Numbered from the stretch's first letter, positions 24,383 to 35,691 are shown. The stretch is DNA of 64,000 bases from Bicyclus anynana (GCF_947172395.1 NC_069110.1:7074127-7138126); one strand, 5' to 3'. Notes: generated by a model from the sequence alone, not told the origin. A program made the numbers and translations.

Positions 24383-24996
24383 AACCGGCCAAGTGCGTGT
24401 CGGGCCACGCGCAGTGTAGAGTTCCGTACTTTAAATTAGCACTTTAATCACTTCTGTAATGTACAAAAATACCGATAATGCTACTATGGGATAGATGATA
24501 AAAATTCACTCTCACTTTGCATGTAGGGAAGGAACCCCAAAAACTTTTTTTAAAATACTTTTTAACTTCTTTATAGACGTTATTATTTTTAAAAATCTCT
24601 TACTGACAACTTTATCTTTTTAGTTGATTTTTATCTTTTTATAAAATTTGTTATTCTAATAACAAATAATAAATATTTTACAAACGGATCGCTAAATCGA
24701 ATAAGATTGGAAGAAGACCTCAACAAAAGACCTCTTTCAAAGACCTATTACTATGAAATAAACGAATATAAAAAATTAAACTCCTGTATATGCAGGGAAG
24801 GTAGCTAGCTACCTACCTTATAAAAAATATTTAATACTATTTTTTTACGACTTTGTTCACATTTTTAATGTTCATACTCATGATAAATTACAGCTTTATG
24901 TAGTAGTAATAGTCTTTGCGCTAAGCCGCGGACAGATGGACGGACGGACATGACGAAAGTATATGGGTTCCCTATGGACTACGGAACCCTAAAAAG
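24383..24996 (+). mobile_element. dispersed element bounded by ggccaagtgcg / tacggaacccta
   Basis: It starts 'ccggccaagtgcgtgtcgg' with 'gagttccgtact' near the left end, and closes 'ctacggaaccctaaaaa'. These are partly complementary ends familiar from lepidopteran repeats; I cannot name the family. Bases 24481-24887 are the source of segment A in the 1416-bp array. Confidence 0.65.
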
Positions 24997-25049
24997 GTAA
25001 AGTTTTTGGTGTTGTAGGGGATAATCTCTGGATCTATTCATATTTCTAA

Positions 25050-25217
25050 CTAGTTGACGCCACGCGGGTGAAACCGCGCGGAAATATGAAGAAGTTAGAA
25101 AGTTAGTTCCAGTAGGAATATGGGGATAATATATAGCCTATAGCCTTCCTCAATAAATGGGCCATCTAACACTGAGCTGAGCGAGTAAACGCTCAGCTTC
25201 AGCTTTATAATATTAGT
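25050..25217 (-). mobile_element. Helitron-like element
   Basis: It starts with the CTAG complement at 25050 and 'gacgccacgcgggtgaaacc', and ends at 'gctttataatattagtatag', the left end of the family. Inside, 'ctgagcgagtaaacgctcag' forms a short hairpin. Confidence 0.6.
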
Positions 25218-25415
25218 ATAGATTCACACAGCAAACATTTGGAATGCCCTTCCGGAGATTTTAACGACTCTTATAATTAAAACACCTTTAAAGCAAGAGT
25301 GTAGAGGCATCTTTTGCCTCCTACTTCTGTAAGCGCGTTTCCACATAGACCGCACTAATCCCATCCATCCACCCATCAGGCTTACTTAATTGTAGTCAAG
25401 CCAAGCCTATCCTAT

Positions 25416-26016
25416 CCTACTAATCCTAGTAATATTATAAACGCGAAAGTTTGTATGGATGTCTGTTTGTTTGGATGTTTATTATCTACCTACTCTTTAA
25501 CGCCGCTACTACTAAAGAGATTTGGCTGAAATTTGGAATGGAAATAGTAGTACTTTTTATACCGAAAATCCATGGATACAGAAGATTTGTGAAAACCTGA
25601 TGATTTTGATGGTATGTATGTTTGTCACTGTTTCACGCTTCGGCTACTGAACAGAATCACGTGATTTGACGTAGAGATAGATTATAGTCTGGTTGAACAC
25701 TTAAGCTACTTTTCATCCCGGAAAAATCCATGGTTCCCGCGGGTTTTGTGAGAAACTGAATTCCATTCGGACGAAGTCGCGCGCGAAAGTTAGTAAGGAT
25801 GTTTGTTACTCTTTAACATCGCTACTACTAAAGCGATTTGGCTGAAATTTGGAATGGAAACAGATTTTACTCTGGATTAAGACATAGGCTAGTTTTCATC
25901 CGGAAAAATACTGGTACATGGTTCCCGCAGGCGGCTAGTATTGCATAAAACAAAAAATATCTCTATAGTTTTACGGGATCGGGAGTCATGGGGGTGAAAC
26001 CGCGGGGCGTCAGCTA
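25416..26016 (+). mobile_element. Helitron-like composite ending in CTAG
   Basis: It opens with 'agtaatattataaacgcg' and passes twice through 'ttggctgaaatttggaatgg'. It ends 'cgcggggcgtcagctag'. Probably two overlapping or partially duplicated copies. Confidence 0.6.
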
Positions 26017-26544
26017 GTATTTAATATATTTGAACACATACATAAAAAAAATTATCCTCTCATATAAGCCTCCATCACTTTTTATCTTTCGCCTTATCTG
26101 AGTATTTTAAAAACCTGAATCATTTTATTATTAAAGTATGTTCATAAATACCTAATCACTTTCAAAGAACAAATACATTTACCCACACAAAGTTTCCTCT
26201 TCCATACCTATCCGTCCCTAAATTTGAAAGTTCCAATAATATTAATGTATTCTGTGATAATGCTTCCACTTTATGGTAGTATTTTCTACTTTTTCAAAGT
26301 TTCAATTGAGTTTTGAATGTAGAATTAATAATTAATTAGATATTTCAATAACTCAGTTGTTCTTTTAAAGGGAGATTAGGCCGACGCCCCGCGGTTTTAC
26401 CCGCGTAGTTCCCGTTTCTGTGAGAATACCTACATAAAATATAGCCTATGATGCTCACAATTAACATGGCTTTCTAGTGGTAAAAGAATTTTTAAAATCG
26501 GTTCAGCGGATCCAGAGATTTCCCCCCTACGCTTGACTCGCTTG

Positions 26545-26946
26545 ATGACGTCAGTCCACTGGTCGGGGGTCGACCAACACTGCGCTTTCTAGTGCGCTGT
26601 CGCTATTCCAGCACCTTGGGACTCCAACGTTTATCGGCTCTTCGAAGTTCGAACTATGTGCCCCATCCAATACCACGTCAGCTTCGCGACTCGTTGAGCT
26701 ATGTGACTTTGGTTCTTCTGCGAATCTCCTCATTTCTGATTCGATCACGCAGAGATACTCCTACTACTACTACTCATTCTATAACGCGCTGTGTGACTCT
26801 GATCCTTTATAGAAATCCATTATATAATACTCGTATTATAAAAAGTCGCAGGGATTCGCTGGATGTAGTCGGCTCAGGATCGTGATGTTTGATGTTGTCC
26901 TGCAGTGGACGTCCATCGGTTGTAATGATGATGATGATGATGATGA
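26545..26946 (+). mobile_element. RTE-type LINE insertion with inverted 5' part
   Basis: 26550 to about 26800 is antisense (minus frame ending ...LVDPRPVD, the degraded GRPPTRW region). 26838-26946 is sense and carries the LINE's 3' end ('gtggacgtccatcgg') with a (GAT)n tail. The inverted and sense parts meet in the same part of the ORF. Copies of this insertion recur at +1416 and +2832. Confidence 0.7.
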
Positions 26947-27252
26947 GATGTCTATATTAGTAGTCGATCGTAACTTCGTCCGCAAGAATAATAACTATTG
27001 AAATTGATAGAAAAGACTTTTATATACAAAATAACCACCACTCCAAATCACATTTTAAATTGCAAATTTCCTAAAATTTTCGCTCTCGCTAAAAGTCTCT
27101 ATTTCACAACTGCAGCTCAAATTTCAAGTTTGTAGCTTCCGTAGCTATGTTAGCGTTGATATTATTATGTCAGTTAGTCAGTTAATCTTTTAGATAATAA
27201 GCAAAGGTCTGCAGTTTCACACGCCTCATAAAACCTCGTCCTGAACTCATCC

Positions 27253-27296
27253 TAGATAATTACTGTTTTGCAATATTGCAAAACAGTAATTATCTA
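27253..27296. repeat. 44-bp perfect palindrome at unit junction
   Basis: The arms are 22 bp each with the centre at 27274/27275 (CAAT|ATTG) and no spacer. The same palindrome is at 28669-28712. At the end of the array (30085) only the central 18 bp, TTTTGCAATATTGCAAAA, is palindromic. Confidence 0.97.
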
Positions 27297-28712
27297 CTAC
27301 TATGGGATAGATGATAAAAATTCACTCTCACTTTGCATGTAGGGAAGGAACCCCAAAAACTTTTTTTAAAATACTTTTTAACTTCTTTATAGACGTTATT
27401 ATTTTTAAAAATCTCTTACTGACAACTTTATCTTTTTAGTTGATTTTTATCTTTTTATAAAATTTGTTATTCTAATAACAAATAATAAATATTTTACAAA
27501 CGGATCGCTAAATCGAATAAGATTGGAAGAAGACCTCAACAAAAGACCTCTTTCAAAGACCTATTACTATGAAATAAACGAATATAAAAAATTAAACTCC
27601 TGTATATGCAGGGAAGGTAGCTAGCTACCTACCTTATAAAAAATATTTAATACTATTTTTTTACGACTTTGTTCACATTTTTAATGTTCATACTCATGAT
27701 AAAAAAGTTTCAAAATTTCAATTGAGTTTTGAATGTAGAATTAATAATTAATTAGATATTTCAATAACTCAGTTGTTCTTTTAAAGGGAGATTAGGCCGA
27801 CGCCCCGCGGTTTTACCCGCGTAGTTCCCGTTTCTGTGAGAATACCTACATAAAATATAGCCTATGATGCTCACAATTAACATGGCTTTCTAGTGGTAAA
27901 AGAATTTTTAAAATCGGTTCAGCGGATCCAGAGATTTCCCCCCTACGCTTGACTCGCTTGATGACGTCAGTCCACTGGTCGGGGGTCGACCAACACTGCG
28001 CTTTCTAGTGCGCTGTCGCTATTCCAGCACCTTGGGACTCCAACGTTTATCGGCTCTTCGAAGTTCGAACTATGTGCCCCATCCAATACCACGTCAGCTT
28101 CGCGACTCGTTGAGCTATGTGACTTTGGTTCTTCTGCGAATCTCCTCATTTCTGATTCGATCACGCAGAGATACTCCTACTACTACTACTCATTCTATAA
28201 CGCGCTGTGTGACTCTGATCCTTTATAGAAATCCATTATATAATACTCGTATTATAAAAAGTCGCAGGGATTCGCTGGATGTAGTCGGCTCAGGATCGTG
28301 ATGTTTGATGTTGTCCTGCAGTGGACGTCCATCGGTTGTAATGATGATGATGATGATGATGAGATGTCTATATTAGTAGTCGATCGTAACTTCGTCCGCA
28401 AGAATAATAACTATTGAAATTGATAGAAAAGACTTTTATATACAAAATAACCACCACTCCAAATCACATTTTAAATTGCAAATTTCCTAAAATTTTCGCT
28501 CTCGCTAAAAGTCTCTATTTCACAACTGCAGCTCAAATTTCAAGTTTGTAGCTTCCGTAGCTATGTTAGCGTTGATATTATTATGTCAGTTAGTCAGTTA
28601 ATCTTTTAGATAATAAGCAAAGGTCTGCAGTTTCACACGCCTCATAAAACCTCGTCCTGAACTCATCCTAGATAATTACTGTTTTGCAATATTGCAAAAC
28701 AGTAATTATCTA
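27297..28712. repeat. 1416-bp tandem unit, copy 2 (A+B)
   Basis: Segment A (27297-27703, equal to 24481-24887), then an 8-bp aaagtttc (27704-27711), then B (27712-28712, equal to 26296-27296). Apart from an A at 27715 where the other copies have G, I saw no differences. Confidence 0.95.
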
Positions 28713-30116
28713 CTACTATGGGATAGATGATAAAAATTCACTCTCACTTTGCATGTAGGGAAGGAACCCCAAAAACTTTTTTTAAAATACTTTTTAACTT
28801 CTTTATAGACGTTATTATTTTTAAAAATCTCTTACTGACAACTTTATCTTTTTAGTTGATTTTTATCTTTTTATAAAATTTGTTATTCTAATAACAAATA
28901 ATAAATATTTTACAAACGGATCGCTAAATCGAATAAGATTGGAAGAAGACCTCAACAAAAGACCTCTTTCAAAGACCTATTACTATGAAATAAACGAATA
29001 TAAAAAATTAAACTCCTGTATATGCAGGGAAGGTAGCTAGCTACCTACCTTATAAAAAATATTTAATACTATTTTTTTACGACTTTGTTCACATTTTTAA
29101 TGTTCATACTCATGATAAAAAAGTTTCAAAGTTTCAATTGAGTTTTGAATGTAGAATTAATAATTAATTAGATATTTCAATAACTCAGTTGTTCTTTTAA
29201 AGGGAGATTAGGCCGACGCCCCGCGGTTTTACCCGCGTAGTTCCCGTTTCTGTGAGAATACCTACATAAAATATAGCCTATGATGCTCACAATTAACATG
29301 GCTTTCTAGTGGTAAAAGAATTTTTAAAATCGGTTCAGCGGATCCAGAGATTTCCCCCCTACGCTTGACTCGCTTGATGACGTCAGTCCACTGGTCGGGG
29401 GTCGACCAACACTGCGCTTTCTAGTGCGCTGTCGCTATTCCAGCACCTTGGGACTCCAACGTTTATCGGCTCTTCGAAGTTCGAACTATGTGCCCCATCC
29501 AATACCACGTCAGCTTCGCGACTCGTTGAGCTATGTGACTTTGGTTCTTCTGCGAATCTCCTCATTTCTGATTCGATCACGCAGAGATACTCCTACTACT
29601 ACTACTCATTCTATAACGCGCTGTGTGACTCTGATCCTTTATAGAAATCCATTATATAATACTCGTATTATAAAAAGTCGCAGGGATTCGCTGGATGTAG
29701 TCGGCTCAGGATCGTGATGTTTGATGTTGTCCTGCAGTGGACGTCCATCGGTTGTAATGATGATGATGATGATGATGAGATGTCTATATTAGTAGTCGAT
29801 CGTAACTTCGTCCGCAAGAATAATAACTATTGAAATTGATAGAAAAGACTTTTATATACAAAATAACCACCACTCCAAATCACATTTTAAATTGCAAATT
29901 TCCTAAAATTTTCGCTCTCGCTAAAAGTCTCTATTTCACAACTGCAGCTCAAATTTCAAGTTTGTAGCTTCCGTAGCTATGTTAGCGTTGATATTATTAT
30001 GTCAGTTAGTCAGTTAATCTTTTAGATAATAAGCAAAGGTCTGCAGTTTCACACGCCTCATAAAACCTCGTCCTGAACTCATCCTAGATAATTACTGTTT
30101 TGCAATATTGCAAAAT
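28713..30116. repeat. 1416-bp tandem unit, copy 3, last
   Basis: Segment A (28713-29119), aaagtttc, then B from 29128. B runs past the palindrome centre and then diverges at 30116 into flanking single-copy sequence, which marks the original right edge of B. Confidence 0.95.
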
Positions 30117-30678
30117 TTGCAACTATTTATTTAGTGGGTATAAAAATACTGAAAATTAGATAAGAGCTTTTAAATGAAAGATGCAACTTTTTCAATGACA
30201 TTAAAGAGTTTTATTAAATTTCACACTCACAAATAGGATTACTCTCTAGCTATACTCGATTGTGGCTGTAAGAATAATTGACAATTGTGCGGAACAAAGG
30301 GCATTAAGGGCTGGGGAGGAAGGGGTGCGAATGCGGGCTTTGTTGCAAAAAGCCGGGCAGGCCCCGCCTGTCGAGCCGCCCAGACCGCTCGGCGTACCAT
30401 CTGACGCAACCTGGCTCACATAGAGCGAGACGAAAATAGCTTTGGAACTGTCGCCAAAGCGAGACGGCGGTTCCATCCGAGAGGGCGGCCTCATTCGTAA
30501 CGCAACACACTGCGGCGTCGCCCACAATTCCGCTCATTCGCTTCTCGTTGAGCGTCCGCTATGTAAACGGGCCTTGTTGTGAATCTAAACAAAATCAGTC
30601 AGTCATCGTTTTGTTGCCGTGAGAGAAGCGCGTCGACGTACCGCGTTCGGGTTCTGATCATGTTGTGGCAGTGAACGT
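30117..30678 (+). promoter_or_regulatory. upstream region of the forkhead gene
   Basis: It contains two adjacent arthropod initiator-like TCAGT motifs (30595-30603), about 80 bp before the start codon. Two forkhead-core-like sites lie just upstream: GTAAAC at 30563-30568 and TAAACA near 30586. No TATA box is at a suitable distance. The GC content rises sharply from 30300. Promoter assignment is inference. Confidence 0.45.
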
Positions 30679-31698
30679 ATGGACACGATGCACGCGTTGT
30701 TCGGGGAACAGGGCCACTACGCGTACCGCGGCGGAGCCACGGGGGGCTACTCCGCCGGGGTCACGCCGTACGCGTACGAGCAGTACCATCGCTACGGGTA
30801 CGGGCCGCCCTACCTGCACCCTCACCAACAACATGTCGGCACTCCCAAAGACATGGTCAAACCGCCGTACTCCTACATTGCTCTCATCGCAATGGCAATA
30901 CAAAACGCACCGGACCGTCGAATAACACTCAACGGTATCTATCAGTTCATAATGGAACGTTTTCCTTACTACAGAGAAAATAAACAGGGTTGGCAGAACT
31001 CCATTAGGCACAATTTAAGTCTTAATGAATGTTTCGTGAAAGTTGCGAGAGACGATAAGAAACCCGGTAAAGGGAGCTACTGGACTCTGGATCCTGACTC
31101 GTACAACATGTTCGACAACGGGTCCTACTTGAGACGACGGCGCCGCTTTAAGAAAAAAGATGCCCTTAAAGAAAAAGAGGAGGCGTTAAAGCGACAGCAA
31201 CAGCTGCAACAGGCTCAGGAAGCGCTGGCGGCACAAGAGGCACTCGGCTCCACCGACGCGTTAGGTCAAGCGCGAGACGTCAAGCCAGACGTTAAGCCAC
31301 GAATATTCGAATGCAGACCTAAACGGGAGCCAGGTTCTGATTGTACGAGATACGACAAACTGACGGAACCGATAGACGACTTCAGCGAACCCCGATTACC
31401 TCCGTCGGCAGTGTACTGTTCGCCGCAGCCGTACGCTCTCGCCGCGGAGGAGTTCCGCGCGGCCACGAGCGGCTGGTACGCCGCGCCCGAGCCGCCGGCG
31501 GAGCAGCTGCCGCCCGGCTTCCGCGACCTGTTCGAGCCGCCCAGCTGCCAGCTCGCCGGCTTCCGCGGCGGCTCGCCCACGCCGGACCCGTACCGCGCGT
31601 CCCCGCCGCACCACCACTACCGCGCGCCGGCGCCCTCCTACTACCACCACCAGGCGTGCGTGGCCGCCGCTCCCGCTGCCGCTCATAAATCCTACTGA
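30679..31698 (+). CDS. croc: FoxC-type forkhead transcription factor (crocodile orthologue), 339 aa
   Basis: A single-exon nuclear DNA-binding protein. The N-terminus (MDTMHALFGEQ, then Gly/Tyr-rich with YAYEQYHRYGY) resembles Drosophila Crocodile. The forkhead domain spans about residues 60-155: KPPYSYIALIAMAIQNA, recognition helix WQNSIRHNLSLNECFVKV (about 105-122), then GKGSYWTLDPDSYNMFDNGS. A basic RRRRRFKKKD stretch at 152-161 probably serves nuclear import. A Gln/Glu/Ala-rich helix (165-195) and a Pro/His/Tyr-rich tail with PGFRDLFEPP follow. FoxC factors pattern head and mesoderm in insects (family knowledge). I chose the first ATG; the Met three codons later (MHALF) matches the fly start equally well. 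GC content climbs to very high values in the last 300 bases. A possible AATAAA lies near 32303. Confidence 0.95.
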   Translation: MDTMHALFGEQGHYAYRGGATGGYSAGVTPYAYEQYHRYGYGPPYLHPHQQHVGTPKDMVKPPYSYIALIAMAIQNAPDRRITLNGIYQFIMERFPYYRENKQGWQNSIRHNLSLNECFVKVARDDKKPGKGSYWTLDPDSYNMFDNGSYLRRRRRFKKKDALKEKEEALKRQQQLQQAQEALAAQEALGSTDALGQARDVKPDVKPRIFECRPKREPGSDCTRYDKLTEPIDDFSEPRLPPSAVYCSPQPYALAAEEFRAATSGWYAAPEPPAEQLPPGFRDLFEPPSCQLAGFRGGSPTPDPYRASPPHHHYRAPAPSYYHHQACVAAAPAAAHKSY

Positions 31699-32985
31699 GA
31701 TGCTCTCAGGTGAGACGATGTTTTGGTTGTTACTGCGAGCGCTGCGAATTTCTTTTGAACCATTTAGTTTCGGCGTCGCGAATACCGCTGTGCGTGTTGC
31801 GTTCGACTTCAACCCCAGCGGCAGTGGGGTGGGCGTCAGGCAGTTCCGTGACGTGGTTGTGGTTACAGGAGGCCGGCATCGCACGGCGCCGAACGGATTT
31901 AGCCGTCCGCGTCAGTTCCAGAGCGGATAAATATAGCGCGGTAGCCGGAGATGCCGTGAAGCCAAGTGGCGGCGCGTCGATAACCACTGTTTACAGATCG
32001 GCGGCCGCCCTGCCGCCTCCCGCTCCGTTCACTGCTGTACCGAGGTACGTCGACACTTGCATGTGTTTCATATTATCTATAACAATGAGTCGTGAGATTG
32101 TGTGAAATACAACCGGGCTTTAAGTTATGAAAACATTAAAGTGCTTCCATCCTTTCGAATGTATACGGCTATCTAGCCGTAAATCTTATCCTGATTTACA
32201 TACAAGTCTCTAAATGTTTAAAGTACCTACTCGTAATACTCGTAGTGCTTCATTTGATTACCTATAGTTGTTGATTTTGTGTAGGCAGGTCGTTAAAGGA
32301 AAATAAATTGTACTTAATCATTCAACTTTTTAATTCAGTTGATAGCTTTCAAAACAAATACTTGTATAAAATCCAATCCAATCCAAGAAGGAGCTAACTC
32401 GTATATTTTAAAAACTTATTAAACCAGAATAATACGGATTGCGAGTCTTTTAAATCTATGAAAAAAGGTCAAATTCGTTAAAAGTTTCAAGTCATGCCAT
32501 ATCAAATAGAAGCTTTGGAATTCCACAATGCAGTCCCTTTACATTGTGAGGCACGCACAAGAACAAATAAAGTGACCATCTGTTGACCAAGTGTGGTAAA
32601 TCCAGAAAAAATTGTGCTGAACAAACTCTGACATTGCATTCCAACTATTACGATTGTACGACTCAATAACTTAAAATCCAGCCTGTAGGTTGGTGCAGAC
32701 CCGCGAATCATCTCTTGTTCGCACGTTGGCATTGATAATGGACTGGGATCCGGGTTTAGATTTGTTCTTCTCCTCGCCTGCTGAATTTCGCAGAAGTTTT
32801 AGCAGATACGTTCAAGTAATGCAGGACTTGATACCTATAGATAGAACACGAGAATTATATAAACACATTAGGTTTACCCTGTAATGTTTATAGATGTGTA
32901 CCTATAAAAAATAAAAAAAAAATGCTACTGCACTGGCCGTTCTAGTGTTGGGAAAAATATTATACACAATTTATTTATTAGAACA
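31699..32985. other. forkhead 3' region, no further gene seen
   Basis: GC-rich to about 32060, then AT-rich. A forkhead-like TGTTTAC is at 31988-31994. AATAAA near 32303 could end the transcript. Several short frames on both strands near the gene have no domains and look like by-products of the GC bias. Confidence 0.4.
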
Positions 32986-34470
32986 ATTAAATACTTTGTT
33001 ATTACTTGATCTTCTAATATTAATAGGTGGATCTACGAGACCCAATAGATTAGCCTATAAAGCTACTTATGCAATTGCTCAGGGCATCCTGTTTAGGTGC
33101 CAGACTGAGAAAAAAAACGAGTAGGTACTTACATGAAAATTTCAACAATTTAAAAATCCTCGCCTTTCATCCGACAAAAGACTGAGAGAAAGGTTAACAA
33201 TTCGACGTGTATATTTTTTATGTATCATGTGGAAAATTTTTACTGAGTAATAAATAGTCCGATTTTAATATTTTTTTTATTAGAAAAAGTATATTTCGAA
33301 TTAGGTTCCATGCTCGTATACTAAAAAAATAATCAACTCTAAGGATAGGAAAACAGGGGATGATTGAGTGTATAGCCATTAATTGTAAAGTAAAAAAACC
33401 TAGTGTAATCCGATTTTGATAACTCTTTTTTTTTATTAATAATTATTTGTACTTCACTTAAGGATTCGGCAGGAATAAGGTGAAGATTGCTTACGGCATT
33501 AAGTTTCCTTAACCCGTCACTGATCAGACCAGTGTAGGTACAAAATATTATGTATTACGATTATGCTATTTTCTCAATCAATCTGTGTTGTGAAAATCTA
33601 TGACACTCTGTGTTATTAATTGTATCCAATCTTGAAGGTTGGATACAATTACTTTAGTATCGTGAAACGCTTGGGTATTATTTCTATATACTCTATGATA
33701 TTATATTCTTCTTCTTGTATTAATTGGTGAGTTGTTCAGACCATGCATACGAGTAGGTAGGTATCTATTACGATTATGATTCTCCACCACTAAATAGCCT
33801 TCATCATGTTGTGAAAACCCATGACACTTTGTGTTATTATATTTTGAAATCCTTGTATTAATTGCTGAGTCGTTCAGACCATACATACACGCATCTATTA
33901 CAATTATGCTATTTTCTCAATCACTTGGAATGCTAAACTTCATCGTGCTAAAAAAATCCATGACACTTTGTGTTATAACATTTTGATCTTCTTTCATTAG
34001 TGAGTCGTTCAGACCATAAGCTAACTTAATGGTCTCCATCGTGTTGTGAAAATCTATGACAGCTCGTGCAAATATCTATTTGTTTTTTAAGTGACAAGTA
34101 TTAACGTTATTTTAACAAAAACTTAAATTTGTTGTGTTGATTGTTAAAATAAAACATCATTACCAATTGATGTAAAATGGCGTAGTCAAGGTCATTTCGT
34201 TGAAATAACTATGTTAAATGATCAAAAAAATGAAATTACGACAAAAATCGACGTAGTTGTTCATTGTTTGAATTATACACTGAGATACATAATAAGGCCG
34301 CTGATCTTTGTCGTGTTATGAAATCTATGACAGTTTGTGTTATTACTTGATCTTATAATATTTAAAGGTAGATCTTTCAGACCCCACATACCAATTAGCA
34401 TTACCTATGCTATTTTGTCAATGACTTAGAATGCTAACTCGTTGGTCTTTGTCGTAACGTTATGACTTCT
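32986..34470 (+). repeat. degenerate long-unit minisatellite
   Basis: A phrase 'atgacactttgtgttatta' (variants at about 33599, 33821, 33959, 34059 and 34328) alternates with 'gagtcgttcagaccata' (33731, 33869, 34000, 34374) and 'tatgctattttctcaatcac' (33562, 33907, 34408). A weaker member starts near 32996. Unit length varies from roughly 100 to 270 bp. The insert at 34150-34305 is a separate dispersed repeat. Confidence 0.7.
34150..34305. repeat. dispersed repeat, inverted relative to 21985
   Basis: 'tgatgtaaaatggc', 'tttcgttgaaataactatgt' and 'gatacataataag' are complements of blocks at 21985-22145, in reverse order. Confidence 0.6.
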
Positions 34471-34844
34471 TAGTGAATTCCATCTGAGTGCTGCGATAAA
34501 CACTTCAATTAGGTACTCCAGTCGAAAGGTGCTTGACAAAAGTCCCACCGACGCTATTTGAGTCGTAAGTGTTTCGAGTAAGAATTAATTATTATTTATT
34601 TACCTAAATACCCAATCAAATATTTCAAGTAGGGTTCTAGTTCTATACACCAGTTTTTATATTCTCTACTTTGCTCAAATATTATTTAAGTTGGTAGGTT
34701 AGGAATTGTACAAAAAATACTTACAATAGAAATAAAATATTTGTTGTCAAAACGAATAATTAATTAGTAATTAATTATTTACATAGGCAATATTAAAAAT
34801 GTTATTAAATAAATAAAAATTGAGTAAGCTATTAATATTATTCA

Positions 34845-35230
34845 GAATCAGAATTAGAATCATTTATTTGCAACAAACATTACATTTAGATAAACAAAGA
34901 TGTTCTTATGTATTAGGTAACAAGGTTTACCACTAATAGTTATAGGTACAAATGTTTAATTAATAAAAATAAATTAAAATTAAATGTCATTAAGTTAAAA
35001 AGAAATATAATTACAACTATTTTTTGAAGCATCAGCAAAGTACTCTTCTATGGAGTAGTAACATTTTTGTATTAGAAACTTTTATGATTTTATTTAAGTG
35101 TAAGTTTGCTGATACTTCCGTCTGCCAGGTGTCGTGACAAGTTGTTATAGATTTTTGGAGCAATATGCAAAGTACTTTTGCAGTGGTTTATATTCTCCAA
35201 CAAGTGCGTTATTGTAATTTAAATAAAGGT
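34845..35230 (-). mobile_element. non-LTR retrotransposon 3' end (probable)
   Basis: On minus it ends with an A-rich 'aaataaatgattctaattct' terminus, preceded by a decayed coding-like stretch. The terminus resembles the 3' end at 62640. Family not resolved. Confidence 0.45.
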
Positions 35231-35491
35231 CAAAATAAATTTAAAATTATAAAATTAATAAAATAAAATTAAAATAAAATAAATTTTATAATTATATCTA
35301 CAGGTATAACCTTTATTTTTGAGTTTTTAAAAAGTAACTATAATAATCTTAAGTAAATAATTCCAAATAACCAACCCGTGCTAAAGTCTAGTTAAAATTA
35401 AATAAATGTACTTTATTTAGCTATGATTAAAGCCAACCAATATGGGTAATCAATCAAGTTAAATATTATTAACAGTAAAGTGGGTACAGTC

Positions 35492-35691
35492 AGGCGGAAT
35501 TATATTTGTCTGACATGTCGTGTCGTGACGCATCAGAACAGAATCAGATCCACACTTTTGTATGGCAACGTTTACACATAAGTGTTGTGACATGTCGTGA
35601 TGGATTCTGATGTGCCGCATACAAAATGTATGATACCGATTCTGTTCTGATGCGTCACGACACGATACGTCAGTCAAATATAATTCCACCT
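35492..35691. mobile_element. hairpin MITE with ~55-bp TIRs
   Basis: The left arm 'aggcggaattatatttg...tgacgcatcagaacag' is mirrored by the right arm 'ctgttctgatgcgtcacgac...ataattccacct'. An inner inverted pair around 'acatgtcgtg' is also present. 200 bp, non-coding. Confidence 0.8.

Larger units (their letters stand above)
26296..27296. repeat. array segment B, copy 1 (1001 bp)
   Basis: This is the first B segment of the amplified region. It contains a Helitron-like piece (26373-26530, -), a rearranged RTE insertion (26545-26946) and 350 bp without known repeats. It ends in the first 44-bp junction palindrome (27253-27296). Its preceding A segment lies 1.4 kb upstream at 24481-24887. Confidence 0.95.

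Noticed and set aside
26551..29717. Identical 65- and 97-codon frames repeated three times
   Set aside because: They are frames across the RTE fragment in each copy of the 1416-bp unit, not a gene family.
30246..30537. Minus-strand frames just upstream of croc
   Set aside because: GC-rich promoter-region sequence; no recognisable domain, start context or splice sites.
31266..31884. Long antisense and +1 frames over the forkhead gene
   Set aside because: They mirror the GC-rich coding sequence; low-complexity Arg/Ala/Gly translations without domains.
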